Positions 1 through 10,703 of a stretch of DNA of 64,000 bases are shown here, one piece after another. The stretch covers positions 8,678,001-8,742,000 of the forward strand of contig JAQISU010000132.1 in NCBI GenBank assembly GCA_029339505.1, read 5' to 3'. The translations under genes and the position numbers were made by a program. Source of the DNA: Unio delphinus (Eukaryota > Mollusca > Bivalvia > Unionida > Unionidae). Each line of letters starts with the position of its first letter. The first letter of the stretch is position 1. Below the pieces are notes generated by a model. That model made no database searches. It had not been told where the DNA came from and saw only the letters and a list, made by a program, of their open reading frames with translations.

Positions 1-880
1 CTGTGGCCACTGATAACATAATTAACAATGATTTTCCTCCATGATCCATACATGATAGTAGCCGCTCTTATGTTGTGATTGATGGAGTCATTACTAACAT
101 ACACAATGATACTTTTTTATAATAACTTTACTCTCGGGAACACCAGCACTACACCAGATTGCATCATTATCATTACCCTATTGCACGAGTGCTACTGTAT
201 GATTCGCTCCATAGATAACTTTTCAGACATTTCTACAGAATCCGAAAATATGATGTAGTGGAATCGCATGAAAATTGTCGACGTGGCCTCTTCAGCATTG
301 ATATACGTACTGCAAATCCTAGGTTGTAATTAAGATTAGTACTATTTTATAATATCAAAGACAGCACCTGGTCTTGGTTTGTATTTAAAAGTATCATCTG
401 GTTGATCAGGAACTCCAGTAGATACTGGTGTTCGTAATTTAATATACTGAATGTGTTCAGCGTTATCGGTAATATCCTTAGGATACATTTTAGATGGACC
501 TGCCGATCTTGTATAATCATCAGATCATCTTGCTAACCCCACTATTGTTGATGCAATATCAACGTCACGCTCAATATATTTAATTTCTCTTCCATAAATC
601 ATACATCTTACACTTTCAAACAGCAAAAAGATACCATTATTAACAATGTGCGTATGGTGTATTAGCTGCAACATTTGTTACAATTTCTCCTTCCACCTCA
701 AAAAATGCTTCAGCGGGTAGAAAGTATTTACTGGTATCATGAGCTTGAAGTTCGATTCTTGATCAAAGATCTGGTAGTGCTGCATGATAGGAATACAATT
801 GATAATCGCTCACAGAATCATCTTTACTCACTGAGGTTTCCATATCAAACGCTGGATCAAGTACCTTATTATATATTCCT
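1..880 (-). pseudogene. P1 major capsid protein fragment (hexon-like)
   Basis: Decayed N-terminal part of the hexon-like capsid gene, cut by the window edge. Reverse-strand reading aligns with the intact P4 capsid gene (32262-33683), including the stretch around 430-540 that encodes a relative of ARYSDDYSRSVGPSMMFAKD; here an in-frame TGA interrupts it. The initiator region near 850-880 is also eroded. It is the most window-left gene of P1 and is followed upstream by the core-protein remnant, the same order as in P4. No function is expected. Confidence 0.8.
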
Positions 881-894
881 TGATCTAAATCGTG

Positions 895-1318
895 GTTTTT
901 GTCGTGGTTTTAAGCCACTTCGCGCTATCATATTTGCGGTAATATTATCTTGGTCACATGCTGAAAACGACGGAGTCGTTAACGACTAAGTCACCAACGA
1001 TGCTAATTTTTGATCACTGCGTTATTTATTATTGTACTAACACATGCAGGCATCACTTCCGTAGATCAAGGGATCTTTGCAGCGGAAAAATGCTTTCCCG
1101 GCAATATCTCCAACATCACTAATACTCTTGTCACGAATAACATCAATAGCTTTCATTGATAACTGTTTTGCGATTGGTGCTATTTTTGGAGCCATTCTTG
1201 TAAATAACCCTGCAATGTTATTGCCGAGACCATCACCATAGTACGCTTTGTGAACAGGCAATCGTGAATTTACTACATAGACGCTGGTTGGTTTATCATG
1301 GTTGCAGTGTATGATCAT
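895..1318 (-). pseudogene. P1 core-like protein remnant
   Basis: The first 80 or so codons read as a close relative of the P4 core protein at 33738-34352: the start MIIHCNHDKPTSVYVVNSRL, then the YYGDGLGN turn and the basic/alanine-rich part. The frame then breaks near 1080 and the C-terminal end lies about 895-1000 in other frames. It has a single copy of the 56-residue segment that is duplicated in P4. Identification rests on similarity between copies in this window; a DNA-condensing or minor capsid role is inferred only. Confidence 0.75.
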
Positions 1319-1346
1319 TCTTATTTAAATGATATTTATCTAATCG

Positions 1347-1463
1347 CAAAATCGTAAACGATTTCCATTGCTAGCAAGTTTCATCGTACACGATTTCCAA
1401 TCCTACGGATTTTTATTGCTAGTGAAATTCAAAGAATTTCCATTTCGGTGATTTAATCACTGT
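1347..1463. repeat. Array of minute hairpins in P1 intergenic gap
   Basis: About 115 bases contain six different short palindromes in a row: AATCGT-AA-ACGATT (1350-1363), TTGC-TA-GCAA (1368-1377), ATCGT-AC-ACGAT (1383-1394), AATCC-TAC-GGATT (1399-1411), GAAATTC-AAA-GAATTTC (1424-1440) and GTGATT-T-AATCAC (1448-1460). The last contains the stop codon of the next leftward gene. The matching gap in P4 is only 33 bases, so the array expanded or was deleted after the copies diverged. Confidence 0.8.
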
Positions 1464-2354
1464 AATAACCATGATTTTCTGCTAACTCATCAATAAACTC
1501 TCGATATGTTTTGATGTTCATAACGCCGCCTTGAAATAACCACCTGCAGATATCAGCTGCTTCATTAATTATTTCCGGTGAGTTATTTCCAGCTCGTTTC
1601 CCTCCTAGGAGCACTTCTAATCATGCAATACCACTGAGAATATTACCAGAACAATGAACAAGACCACTGCCTGAAATTCCACTCTGAGATAAACCCTTCC
1701 CGGTTGCACCCTGTGCATCATCGTCATCATCTTGTAAATGCCCAAAAGGTTCATCATCCAATTGAGGATTGAGGTTCTTCTTGTTTTTTTTTTGTCTTAG
1801 TGTTGGTGTTTGGCGCTTTCTTTCTTGTTGTCGTTCTTCTTGTTTTATAATAATCAATTCCTCTTTTGAACTTTTGATAATCCTTCACCCTCCTATCTAA
1901 AAATTCAATCCCCTATTTATTTTATACAACTCATAAAAGCAATCATTGAACGATATTTTATCATTTTTATACTCCTTCGATAAAAACTGCTTTGTTGTAT
2001 TATATCTGTTAAAAAAAATGTCTTAAAACTTGATCACATTGTTTTTTTATTAGTGTATTAGCCTCCTTGGTAAATTTATACACTAAAGGAACATTGGTTT
2101 TTATTGGACCGGGAGGGGTTTTTGTTAACAACGCTTATGGGACATCTCCCCATATAGCTCTTTCAGTGGCTGATATTACTCCCTTGGTTGTCGTGGTTAT
2201 TGGTTTAAACAGGTCTTCAGTTCCTGCAGCAAAAATCAGTCTGAAGACTGTCTAGCTTGTAGTTTGTTTCTGACAGAGTCGCAGATTGGTATAAAATTTT
2301 AATTGCGCCTAATCTTTCGCGTGCTAGTCTAGTCGTTAGTGTTTCGTTTACCAT
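1454..2354 (-). pseudogene. P1 homologue of the 316-codon late protein
   Basis: Remnant of the gene found at 34386-35336 in P4. The start (MVNETLTTRLARERLGAI, at 2354) and the C-terminal region are recognisable, but the middle is scrambled and several frames are needed. It keeps an acidic run (about 1720-1745) and the segment GISGSGLVHC, which fits the (M/I/L)XGX-G pattern cut by adenain-type proteases. The stop codon lies inside a hairpin at 1448-1460. The molecular role of the family is not known to me; it is a conserved late-module gene next to the core protein. Confidence 0.7.
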
Positions 2355-3039
2355 TATTAAAATTACTTTGCAATTTCCAATTAATGTACAATCTAAATAC
2401 AGTGAAGTCACTATTAACCATAATATAATATTTAATGAGAAAAATCTCTAAGTGATTAATGAAGCATAATAATAATGAGACAGCAAAAAACATTTTGAAT
2501 GAGAAATCTCTACGAGAAATCCCATGCAAATTCGACTACTCTACTCGATTTGTATTTATCAACAGCAGGAGAAATATGACCAAAAATGACTCAAATAACT
2601 AAAAATGACTAAAAAAGACAAACATTACTAGCAGTTTAATAATAACCACCACGATGATGAAATTCCATGTTTGCATCATTAATAATTAATTCATCCGATA
2701 CTAAAAATCTTCAATTTTTAAACACGGACTGATAATCTGATAGCTCTATGTTTGTTGAGGAAAGTATCAATTTCCCCACAAATAATAATTTTTGATACTT
2801 TCCTCATCATGGCAAAAATTACCATGGAAAATTTGTTTATAAAATACTTGAGAATCGGGTCATAAGCGATTGTTATGATAAAATGACTAAACATCACTCA
2901 AACAACTAAAAATCAATAAAAAAAAATATTATTTCAATTAAAATCCGTAGATACTTACTCTCACCCACCGTTATTTACATTAAAAAGCAGAACTTATACT
3001 GTTGAGGTTACCAAAGGGGTGTTTTCAGTTTGGCGGGCA
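2355..3039. other. P1 noncoding stretch
   Basis: No gene is seen. The first part (2355-2540) contains short palindromes such as GAGA-AA-TCTC, as in the equivalent P4 gap. The remainder is AT-rich with a partly repeated motif 'tgactaaaaa' (about 2580-2620 and 2880-2910). It is longer than the 208-base gap at this place in P4, so something may have been inserted, but no element end can be defined. Confidence 0.4.
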
Positions 3040-3312
3040 ATATCTCTTATTGTTTTAAGCCTCAAATTAATTGTGCGTTTGATTTCATATTGCAGCCCCA
3101 ATTCTTTTTTGATTTTTTCGATAACATTGAATAATTGACGTCGATACAGAATACATGGGAGGCACGAAATTCATTCTGTATTCTTTTTTATTAAAACGTA
3201 CCGTTTCGGTAAGACGTATTTGGTATTCATAGCACTGTATTCAATATCTTGAAAATTGATATTTCAAATTTGAAATCTCAGTTATGATCTCATTGATATT
3301 TTCAGAATTCAT
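3040..3312 (-). pseudogene. P1 homologue of the small coiled late protein
   Basis: Reverse-strand remnant of the 118-residue gene at 35545-35901 in P4. The start (MNSENINEI, ATG at 3312) and the C-terminal part (relative of ELGNEYELKKEVNSKIRNLRAL) are recognisable, separated by frame breaks. It precedes a control region that also matches P4: the text around 3358-3420 matches 36118-36200, and 3480-3540 matches 36250-36320. Confidence 0.65.
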
Positions 3313-3550
3313 ATTATATAATACAATATATATATCTATAATATGTGATATTGATATTGATGAGCGGTTATCATTCACTTATTTGGCCTTTGTGTCTTTC
3401 ATAGGGATCTTTTTCTTTGAGATTTTCTCTCTTCTTTCTCTCTTTGACCCTATGACCGTTTGTTTTAGCCGATAATTCATTCTAAACTATCCTGTGGGAT
3501 TACCCTAGTGTGTGACGTAGAGCTTTTGCATCCATGCTATTATTTTTTGG

Positions 3551-3740
3551 GGGGGCGCCCATAGACATATCTCCAGTGAATTTTCTAAGCGAAACGAAAT
3601 GTAAGAATATTCAGAAGACTGACTATGTATCGTGTACACCTCCCCCCAAGAATTAATTTCCCAGGGGTGTATAAAATCACACTGTCACGTATTTGACGTG
3701 ACGGGAGGTGTACATGAAGTACCTTTTGGCTGGCGCCCCC
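3551..3740. repeat. 190-bp nested inverted-repeat element
   Basis: Bounded by 9-base perfect inverted ends GGGGGCGCC (3551-3559) and GGCGCCCCC (3732-3740), with a second nested pair GTACACCTCCC (3634-3644) and GGGAGGTGTAC (3703-3713). The equivalent P4 control region lacks it, so it may be a small foldback insertion or a locally evolved cruciform. No coding capacity. A target duplication is not evident. Confidence 0.5.
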
Positions 3741-4184
3741 GATCATATAGAAAAAAACCTCTAAATCGGTACAGTCAACAATATGTCTGTTACGAGAATC
3801 GATCCATGGGCTTCGGGACGAAACCGCAACGCGTTACGAATACGCCAAATTCGATATCTACAAGTATATGGTTTTGAATACGATGTATGTGTATCAATCA
3901 TAGTTATTCTGTAAAAAAAACCGTACCCTTGAAAAAAAACATAAAAAAGTACAACTGTTTGTAATACTACATAATTGTTCGTTGTCTTACAAAACAGATA
4001 TTTTTCCCAATTGATTATATCTCCATTGAGAATCATGACAGCTTAAACATTAAAATATGGTTAAACTGTCTTCCTTTCCTAAGCTCTATTTGTTCTAAAT
4101 GGATAATGAGACAAGGAGTCTTAATATAGTGAAATTCATTAACTGTGATCGGAATCCAATCTGTGTTTCACGTTTATATAAAAT

Positions 4185-5661
4185 TAGTCAATGGCTATCT
4201 GACGAGAGTTGTGGATCATGGAAAATTAAAAAGGAAATACCGTGTGATTATTCCATATCAACAGATGTTTCGATTGAAGATAATTATTTGAAAAATAATC
4301 AGATATCAGAACTATCTAATGCTCCGTCGATATATGATACAATATGTAGATATAAAACCAGTTGTTTAAACGGTTGTGGTGGGTCAGGGAAGACGACTCG
4401 TGTGATTTAATTATTTCGAGGAAACTCAAACATGATTGTTCTAACACCAACCCATAGACTTGCAAGAGAGATGAAACAACGAGGAATTAATCGTGCACTT
4501 CTCACAGTTTATTTCGATGAAAAGGTGACGAATGGGCCCTTGATCGAATGGGTGAGAAATTTATTCAAGAAGTCATTATTTGGGATGAAATATGTACGGT
4601 ATCGTTAGATGTATTACAAAGATTTCTTAATTGGTTATTGCTAGCGAATACAAAAGTAATAATGTGTGGCGATTAAGGTAAACAACCACCATTTGTAGAT
4701 TTGTCTCCACATAATTGGTTGAAGAATTTTGTAGACTATTATGAAGAAATTAATACCGATCATAGAGCACTTGATGAAAAATTACGCGACTTCAAAAAAC
4801 TAATTATATTACAACCAGATAGAATCCAATGTAAAATAGCGAGTGAAATAATTTCAGAAACCTCATTAAATGATTTCTGGGAAGCGTGGAGATAAAACGA
4901 TTTGATAGTGGCAAGTAGAAAGATAATCAGAGACACACTTCAGACGAAGCTATTTGATGTACATAAAGAAAACTTTGCAGCACTTCCAGTGCTGTGGTGT
5001 TATAGACCCAAGGATACACGAAGGTAAAATATCGAAGTTGATATTCCAGGACAAAGTGAAAAGCAAATTCTCGTATTAAATGATATTGTACTGGTTGATA
5101 TCAATGTCGCCGAAGATGCATTACGCGCTGATAAATCCCCATGGACGCTAGGTTACGCAGCGACGATACATTCTTCACAGGGATTGACTATATCAGATAC
5201 AATTGTTTGGATCATAGATAATCACATCAAGTGGTCGAAGTTAGTTTACCTTGCGGTGTCCAGAGTACGACGAATAAATCAACTTCGAAGAGTTGTTTTA
5301 GATGCTAATGACTACAATAAGTGATATTGTCAGCGTTGACATAATCAGGAAAACAACTCTCTAGTTATAAACAACAGGATAAAAAATAATAGAGAATTTG
5401 ATATTGATGCTGAATTTATAATCACACTGAAACAACAACAGAATAATCACTGCGCGAGTTGCAATTGTATAATGAGTTGGTGTTGGCTGGATAAGGACTC
5501 TCAACAATTTACCGTAATGCGAATAAAATAGCACTATTAATCATACCAGAGAAAATGTGATGCTGACTTGTCTTGAGTGCAACAGACGCAGAGGTGCTAG
5601 TCAAGACCACGCGGCGGTAATTGAGTATCCTCGGGTATTACTTGTAGCTGTTCACGAGTAA
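4185..5661 (+). pseudogene. P1 polymerase tail, SF1 helicase and HNH remnant
   Basis: Begins at a position matching the polymerase/helicase junction of P4 and runs through the helicase. Visible are Walker A GCGGSGKTT (about 4370-4400), the helicase motif LTPTHRLAREMK (about 4440-4475), the late motif GYAATIHSSQGLT (about 5150-5190) and the C-terminal CLECNRR of the HNH-like domain. Several stops and frameshifts interrupt it. Nearly all of the polymerase upstream is missing, so P1 suffered a deletion of more than 1.8 kb relative to P4. The 3' end overlaps the antisense integrase, as in P5. Confidence 0.8.
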
Positions 5662-6535
5662 ATCCTCGCTGAGGAGCAGTTGAATCAACCTATAGACTGG
5701 CGGTCTACCAGTAGATCTCGTTATACTAGATATTGTATGTACGGTAACACTCCAAATAGGATCAGTAGCGCTCTTTTTACCACCTTCGGGCTCTCATTGT
5801 TCATATAAATATCTTACGGTGACATTACCGAGTATTGGTTGTTTTGAAAAATCTTTTTGTGGTTTTACAGGTATATGCTTATTTTTAATAGCTTTGTTAG
5901 CTTTCATGTTGATAGTTGGAGTAATCTCATTATTCAGCGCGGTAATTACGCCTGGTAATCTCTTTACCCATTCACGGGATCGTTTATCCTGAATAAATTC
6001 CTTCGCGTATTGATATCAAAATAACCGCTCAGCAAGTGTCCGGTTAAATCGTTCAACAATTGCCTGATCGCGATGTAGTGCAGTATGTCCTCGTCTGATG
6101 GTGACATTATGATATTTCATTGTTGATGACACTGCACCCTGAAATTCCTTGCCAGGATCAACTTGTAATAGATTTAGCCAGTGCAGAGTACGCCGTCGAT
6201 AAATCCTATCAAATGCAGAAGCAACTTCAGTTGATGATATTATTTTTAACGGCTCTGCTTGTTTGAATCGACTCGCAACATCAACTACAGTTAGCGCGTA
6301 CTTGTAAAAACCATCATGCGGAAGAAATAATATATCAGCTTGATGAACTTCATTAGGTGCGCTGACAGTAGTTAAGTTGTTGAGGCGGTGGTAGATAAAT
6401 TTGCCATATCGCCTGTTTGGATAACCAATCCGCTGGAGTGCTGCAGTGGTATTTCTTATCTTTGCGGCGCTAGCGAGTTTACAAATTGCTGCTTTACCCC
6501 TCCTGGAACTTGTTTTTCTCCCGGGGATTTTGCCC
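5640..6535 (-). pseudogene. P1 integrase (rve, DDE) pseudogene
   Basis: Retroviral-type integrase core is well preserved from 6016 to about 6460, with VHQADILFLPHD (first Asp), LLQVDPGKEFQG (second Asp) and AIVERFNRTLAERLF (Glu). The C-terminal third, including the motif ATDPIWSVT, continues left with frame breaks. The N terminus is abnormal: a deletion joins the PWAKYPGEK-like part of the adjacent phospholipase gene directly to the middle of the integrase N-terminal domain, removing the usual YYSPRGYW start. Same family as the integrase at 41960-42829. Confidence 0.85.
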
Positions 6536-6745
6536 ATGGTGTTCCCGGAAGTTTCGTTAGACTAGTGGCGATATCTCCGCCACTTTTTTAAAATGATCCG
6601 CAGATTTCAGAGAAAAAAATCTAAATTTTATTTTACCACATTGTACACACGTACCAGAAAGTGATAACCTGTTATTTTTAGTTGTAACCATCGTCAAGTC
6701 ATCCGTGCCAGTACGCTTCTTACATTTCACACAATATAGATCCAT
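6536..6745 (-). pseudogene. P1 zinc-ribbon remnant of phospholipase protein
   Basis: Start MDLYCVKCKKRTGTDD (ATG at 6745) and the second cysteine pair CVQCGK reproduce the zinc-ribbon of the P4 protein at 42837-43367. The phospholipase A2 domain (GPGT loop and His-Asp pair) is deleted, the remaining end being fused to integrase sequence. It is head-to-head with the ATPase pseudogene, ATG codons 17 bases apart. Confidence 0.75.
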
Positions 6746-6762
6746 AATATATATGTAATAAC

Positions 6763-7410
6763 ATGAATGTAATTGATTTTTCGGCGACAAAAACACAAAC
6801 ACAAGTTAAACATCAGCACTACCAAGTCATATTCGCATGATTATAATAAGACCATCTAAAATTGGCAAGACGCAACTGCTACTTAATTTAATAACGAGAT
6901 GGATGAAATGGGACAAGTTGTATTTGATAGCCCCGAGTGTGAATGATCAGCGATGCAGCAGAAATCGCCGGCGAGGGTACTATAGAGTATATAACTGATA
7001 TTGACGAAGCGCCAGCAATAGAAGACTTAGATGGAAGCATTAACAATATGGTCGTGTATGATGATGTGATGTTAGACAATCAAAAGAATCCTGTGTGAAT
7101 ATTTTCCAGAGGTAGACATAAAAGCAATGATGTGATATATGTCATTCAACGATACACACAAATACCAAATGTGATCAGAGATAACTGCAATATTCGTGCT
7201 GTATTCAATGGAGCTGACACACATACAATACGAAATATTTGGCAAGCTTGGTTCGGTGGTGATATGGATTATAATCTCTTTAGAAATATCTTTAGTCACG
7301 CTCAATCAATCCCACATGGATTTGTAACGACAAATTTGCATGATCATAGATCAAGATATCGTATCGGACTTGATCAAATATTCAATTTTAAAAAGTTGTT
7401 AACGCCATAG
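6763..7410 (+). pseudogene. P1 packaging ATPase (A32/FtsK-HerA type) pseudogene
   Basis: Starts MNVIDFSAT at 6763 and matches the P4 ATPase, including SINNMVVYDDVMLDNQKNP (Walker B) and VIQRYTQIPNVIRDNCNI. The P-loop is ruined (the GPSGSGKT of P4 is altered near 6850) and there is a deletion around 6950 and an in-frame stop near 7096. The end of the reading frame lies in the degenerate terminal repeat, as in P4. Confidence 0.85.
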
Positions 7411-7584
7411 CAGCAGCAGGGGGTGCGACAACAATTGTGGCCTCTTGATTTTGCCCATGAGCCTCTATAAAGCATTCACGAGGAAGTATTAGTTGCCAAA
7501 TTGACGCTTTTTTTCGATTTTGGAGGAAGCCTTGGTTTGCCAAATTGACGCCTCTAAAAGGTTGTCTGATTCTACCCTGCTGCT
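7366..7584. repeat. P1 right terminal inverted repeat (degenerate)
   Basis: Matches the right TIR of P4 (44027-44252) with many differences: it begins GGACTTGATCAAATATTC, has AGCAGCAGCAGGGGGTG near 7412-7428, and ends GTTGTCTGATTC...CTGCTGCT at 7584. This places the right end of P1 and shows that the terminal CTGCTGCT and the inner AGCAGCAG motif are conserved across copies. Confidence 0.75.
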
Positions 7585-7689
7585 GATAATGATGTCAATA
7601 ATCATAATTAAGTGCACGAAAGGGTACAAATTGCATATTTCTGTCATTGGTTTACATGTATTAGTTAGCTTATACACCATGCTGTCTCC

Positions 7690-8481
7690 TACAGCATTGG
7701 GGCTTTAAGCCATTCGAAATTCAAGCCGTAAAACCACCATACGTCACAATCCGTCACATGGTGTGAATGTGTTTTTTTGCGTTCAACCCGGGTTATTGTT
7801 TTGGGGTATGGGGGTTTCGGTTTGAATGTAGACCAGCCCCGTGTGTGTATGTGATGTGTGTCTACCTATAATCCATTTTTATATTTTGTATTGCCTTGCG
7901 CTGTCCTATTTGTAAATACCAGTATTATCATATCATATCATTTTAATTGCCATTTAATTTCATTGCAATACTATTAAGTATATACTTGTAATAACATGTA
8001 TATATATATATATATATATATGTAAATGTGACGTCCATTCACGAAATATACCTTCTTGGAGTTCTAACCCGTTATTTGACGAGTTAGATCTCCTCTTGGA
8101 GACTATGTTTTTTGGTACCTCTGGGCCCGGTCTGATGTGAATTACACCTGAGGGGTTCCAAATGGGGATGAGTTGTCTTATATTGTAATCTATGGATCCC
8201 TCCGATGTGAATAACATCTGTGGGGTTACAAATGTTTTTTTTTTATCATATATAACTTGCATGATATCTCTAGGCGCAATAAGATGTGAATGCACCTTAG
8301 AGCGAATGGAGTTCATCATATATAATCATATAAATCCATATATAACTTTGATAATATCTCTAGGCGCAATACGATGTGAATGCACCTTAGAGCGAATGGA
8401 ATGGAGTTCATCATATCATACGAGAAAATGGGTAAAAAATGTACCCCTATTTTTTTCATATTAAATATATAATCTTTCATA
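7690..8481. other. P2 control region (inverted relative to P4)
   Basis: Reverse-complement similarity to 36340-36980 of P4: GGGGCTTTAAGCC near 7699, the run matching 'cagccccgt...gatgt...ataatccat' near 7835-7880, and the block around 8035-8100 matching 36360-36420. Contains an (AT)n run at 7998-8022 and a direct repeat of about 45 bases (8262-8308 and 8352-8400, sharing TCTAGGCGCAATA). No gene is seen; the many short frames are not conserved. P2 has lost its early module, so this is its truncated left side. Bases 7585-7690 hold nothing recognisable. Confidence 0.55.
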
Positions 8482-8840
8482 TATGAATTTTGAAAATGTT
8501 AATGTCATTATTAAAGAAATTTTAAGTTTGAAAACTCAAGGAATTCAATTGTTAGATAATTATATTGTAATCATATTCTTTCTGGATTTGAAGATATTGA
8601 TGACAGTGCTCGGGATAATATATATGTACATCCAATGGAGTATGGACTGATCAAACGAATTCAACACGCAGTAAATAATTCCCTTGCATTATGTAGCGAC
8701 ATCAATAGGTTCGTCCTGTTTTTTATTGCTGTCAAAAGGGTCAGAAGTGAATTGGGGAAATAATATGAAATCAAACGCACAATTAACTCGAAAATCAAAA
8801 CAATAAAAGAGATTATCCGCCAAAATGAAAATTCCCTTTT
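8482..8840 (+). pseudogene. P2 homologue of small coiled late protein
   Basis: Plus-strand relative of the P4 gene at 35545-35901: start MNFENVNVIIKEI, then the ILSLKTQGIQLLDN stretch, and after frame breaks the C-terminal part with LRQNEN-like residues near 8815-8840. It sits first in the P2 late array, in the same order as P4 but on the opposite strand. Confidence 0.65.
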
Positions 8841-8880
8841 GATTGCCTCTACATAGTAAATGATAATTGACACTCTAAAC

Positions 8881-9093
8881 AAAACCATACATGAATAATA
8901 CAGGTACAGAACAGAAATTCTATAGACAGGTATGCACTTACTCACCTAGAATGAAATTCTATAGACAGGTAAGGTAGTGTAATTTTTTGCACGTTGGTTT
9001 ATCACTACGTAGAAGTAGAACACAGTGTGAAATTCAAAAGAATTTTGGGGGTGAGTTTTCACTTACAATTTAAATCGTACATTAATTTATAAT
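8881..9093. other. P2 intergenic gap with direct repeat
   Basis: A direct repeat of about 24 bases (cores GAAATTCTATAGACAGGTA near 8914-8932 and 8953-8971) is followed by an inverted pair near 9030-9062 (GTGAAATTC...GAATTTTG and GTGAGTTTTCAC). No gene is seen. Confidence 0.4.
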
Positions 9094-10162
9094 TTGATAT
9101 GAAGCACTAACGACTAAATTAGCACGTGAACGATTATATTTGATTAAGAAATTTATTCCAGTTCGTGGTTCCGTTCGAAATAAGCTCCAAATGAGACAAG
9201 AATTTCAAAATGATTTTACAACGGGAACTGAACAATTATTGAAACCAATAGCCACCGCAACGGGAAAAGTCGCATCGACCATTGAAAAAGCCATATGGAG
9301 AGATATTCCTGATGAACAAAGAGAAAAAAATCAGCCCTTCGTCCAATACTTGAAAATTAGCGAAGAGATCGAAGTAAACAAAGAAATCTTTATAAACACT
9401 TCCTGGTTTCACAACTTCAGGAACAACGAGAACAAGAACAACAAAGACTGGAACAAGAACAACGCGAACGACTTAAACAACGACTAAGGGATACTATTGA
9501 AGAAGATGAGGGTGATATTATTGAAGAACAACAGGCTGATATTATTGAAAAAAAGAAGACATTTCGAGAGAGAGAATTCATCTACCTGAAGAGATATTTA
9601 CGAAGAAATGGTGAAAAACTTTAAAGATTCTACGGATGATGAATTAGCCGATTTTGCTGTTAATTTATTTCCAAAAAAGACGCGAGAGTACTATATAAAT
9701 GATGGATATGAATAAGCTATAAAAACAACTGACACATGGTATAGAAAAATCTTTTTGGCAAAACACGGTGGAAATAAAATCTCAAGAGATAATAATAATT
9801 TTAATTCTTATATGAATAAAATAGAAAAAAAAGGAGTGGTGATCAACTGTCTGATCGAAACGAAGATGATGATGATACAGAGGGTGCAACTGGTGATATT
9901 AATAGTGGGAAGTGGTTTTCGCAATGGGGAACTACAAGGGGGGGTATCAGGTAGTGGTCTAGTTCATTGTCCTAATAGTATTCTCAGGGATATATCACGA
10001 TTAGCGGTTCTCGTAGGAGGAAACCGAGCCGGAAATAACTCACCGGAAGTAATTAATGAGGCAGCTGATATATGCAGAGGACTATTTGTGGGTGGTATCA
10101 TGGATTTTGGTGTATACCGAGAGCTTTTTGATGAGCTAGCAGAAGGTTACCATAGTGATTAA
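9094..10162 (+). pseudogene. P2 homologue of the 316-codon late protein
   Basis: The N-terminal part (TTKLARERLYLIKKFIPVRG, then KPIATATGKVASTIEKA) and C-terminal part (ISRLAVLVGGNRAGNNSPEV, NEAADICRG, YHSD at 10162) match P4, but the frame shifts several times. The middle differs from P4: it has a Gln/Glu/Arg/Asn-rich low-complexity stretch (9410-9490) and a segment with STDDELADFAVNLFPKK and AKHGGNKIS that is shared with P3, not with P4. VSGSGLVHC precedes the C-terminal domain, close to an adenain-type cleavage pattern. Function of the family unknown. Confidence 0.7.
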
Positions 10163-10223
10163 TTTGATGAATTCGTATAAAATTCTACAAATTTCGCGAT
10201 TAGATTAATAGCATTTAAATCAG

Positions 10224-10682
10224 ATGATAATACACTACAACCACAACAAACCAACCATGGTCTATGTAGTAAACTCACGATTGCCAGTTTATAGAGCGTA
10301 CTATGTTGATGGTCTAGGCAATACCATTGCAGGGTTATTTGCAAGAATGGCTCCCAAAATATCACCAATCGCAAAACAATTATCAATGAAAGCTATTGAT
10401 GTTATTCGTGATAAGGGCATTAGCGATGTTAGTGATATTGCCGGGAAAGCATTTTCCGCGGATAAAGAAAAACTAGTAGCGTTATTTCGGCGGCGAAAGA
10501 AACCAATGACAAAATCAATGGGGTCACTACCATCTACGGGAATCATGCCAGCAAGTATTAATAATAAACAACTCGGTGGAGCAGAATGTAGGATCATGGT
10601 ATGATGACACTCATGGAAATATTACTGCAAATATGATAGCGGGAGGTGGTTTGAAATCGCGAGCGAGCGAGATCGCTATTTA
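10224..10682 (+). pseudogene. P2 core-like protein, frameshifted
   Basis: Opens MIIHYNHNKPTMVYVVNSRL and keeps the YYVDGLGNTIAGLFARMAPK and KAIDVIRDKGISDVSDIAGKA parts, so about the first 110 codons are readable. A frameshift near 10595 separates the C-terminal end, which still shows NMIAGGGLK before the stop at about 10682. The stop lies in an imperfect palindrome. Only one copy of the 56-residue unit duplicated in P4 is present. Confidence 0.75.
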
Positions 10683-10703
10683 GATCAAGAAATATATAAT
10701 AAT

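Noticed and set aside
675..989. 104-codon forward frame
   Set aside because: Lies antisense to the P1 capsid and core relics; no independent conservation.
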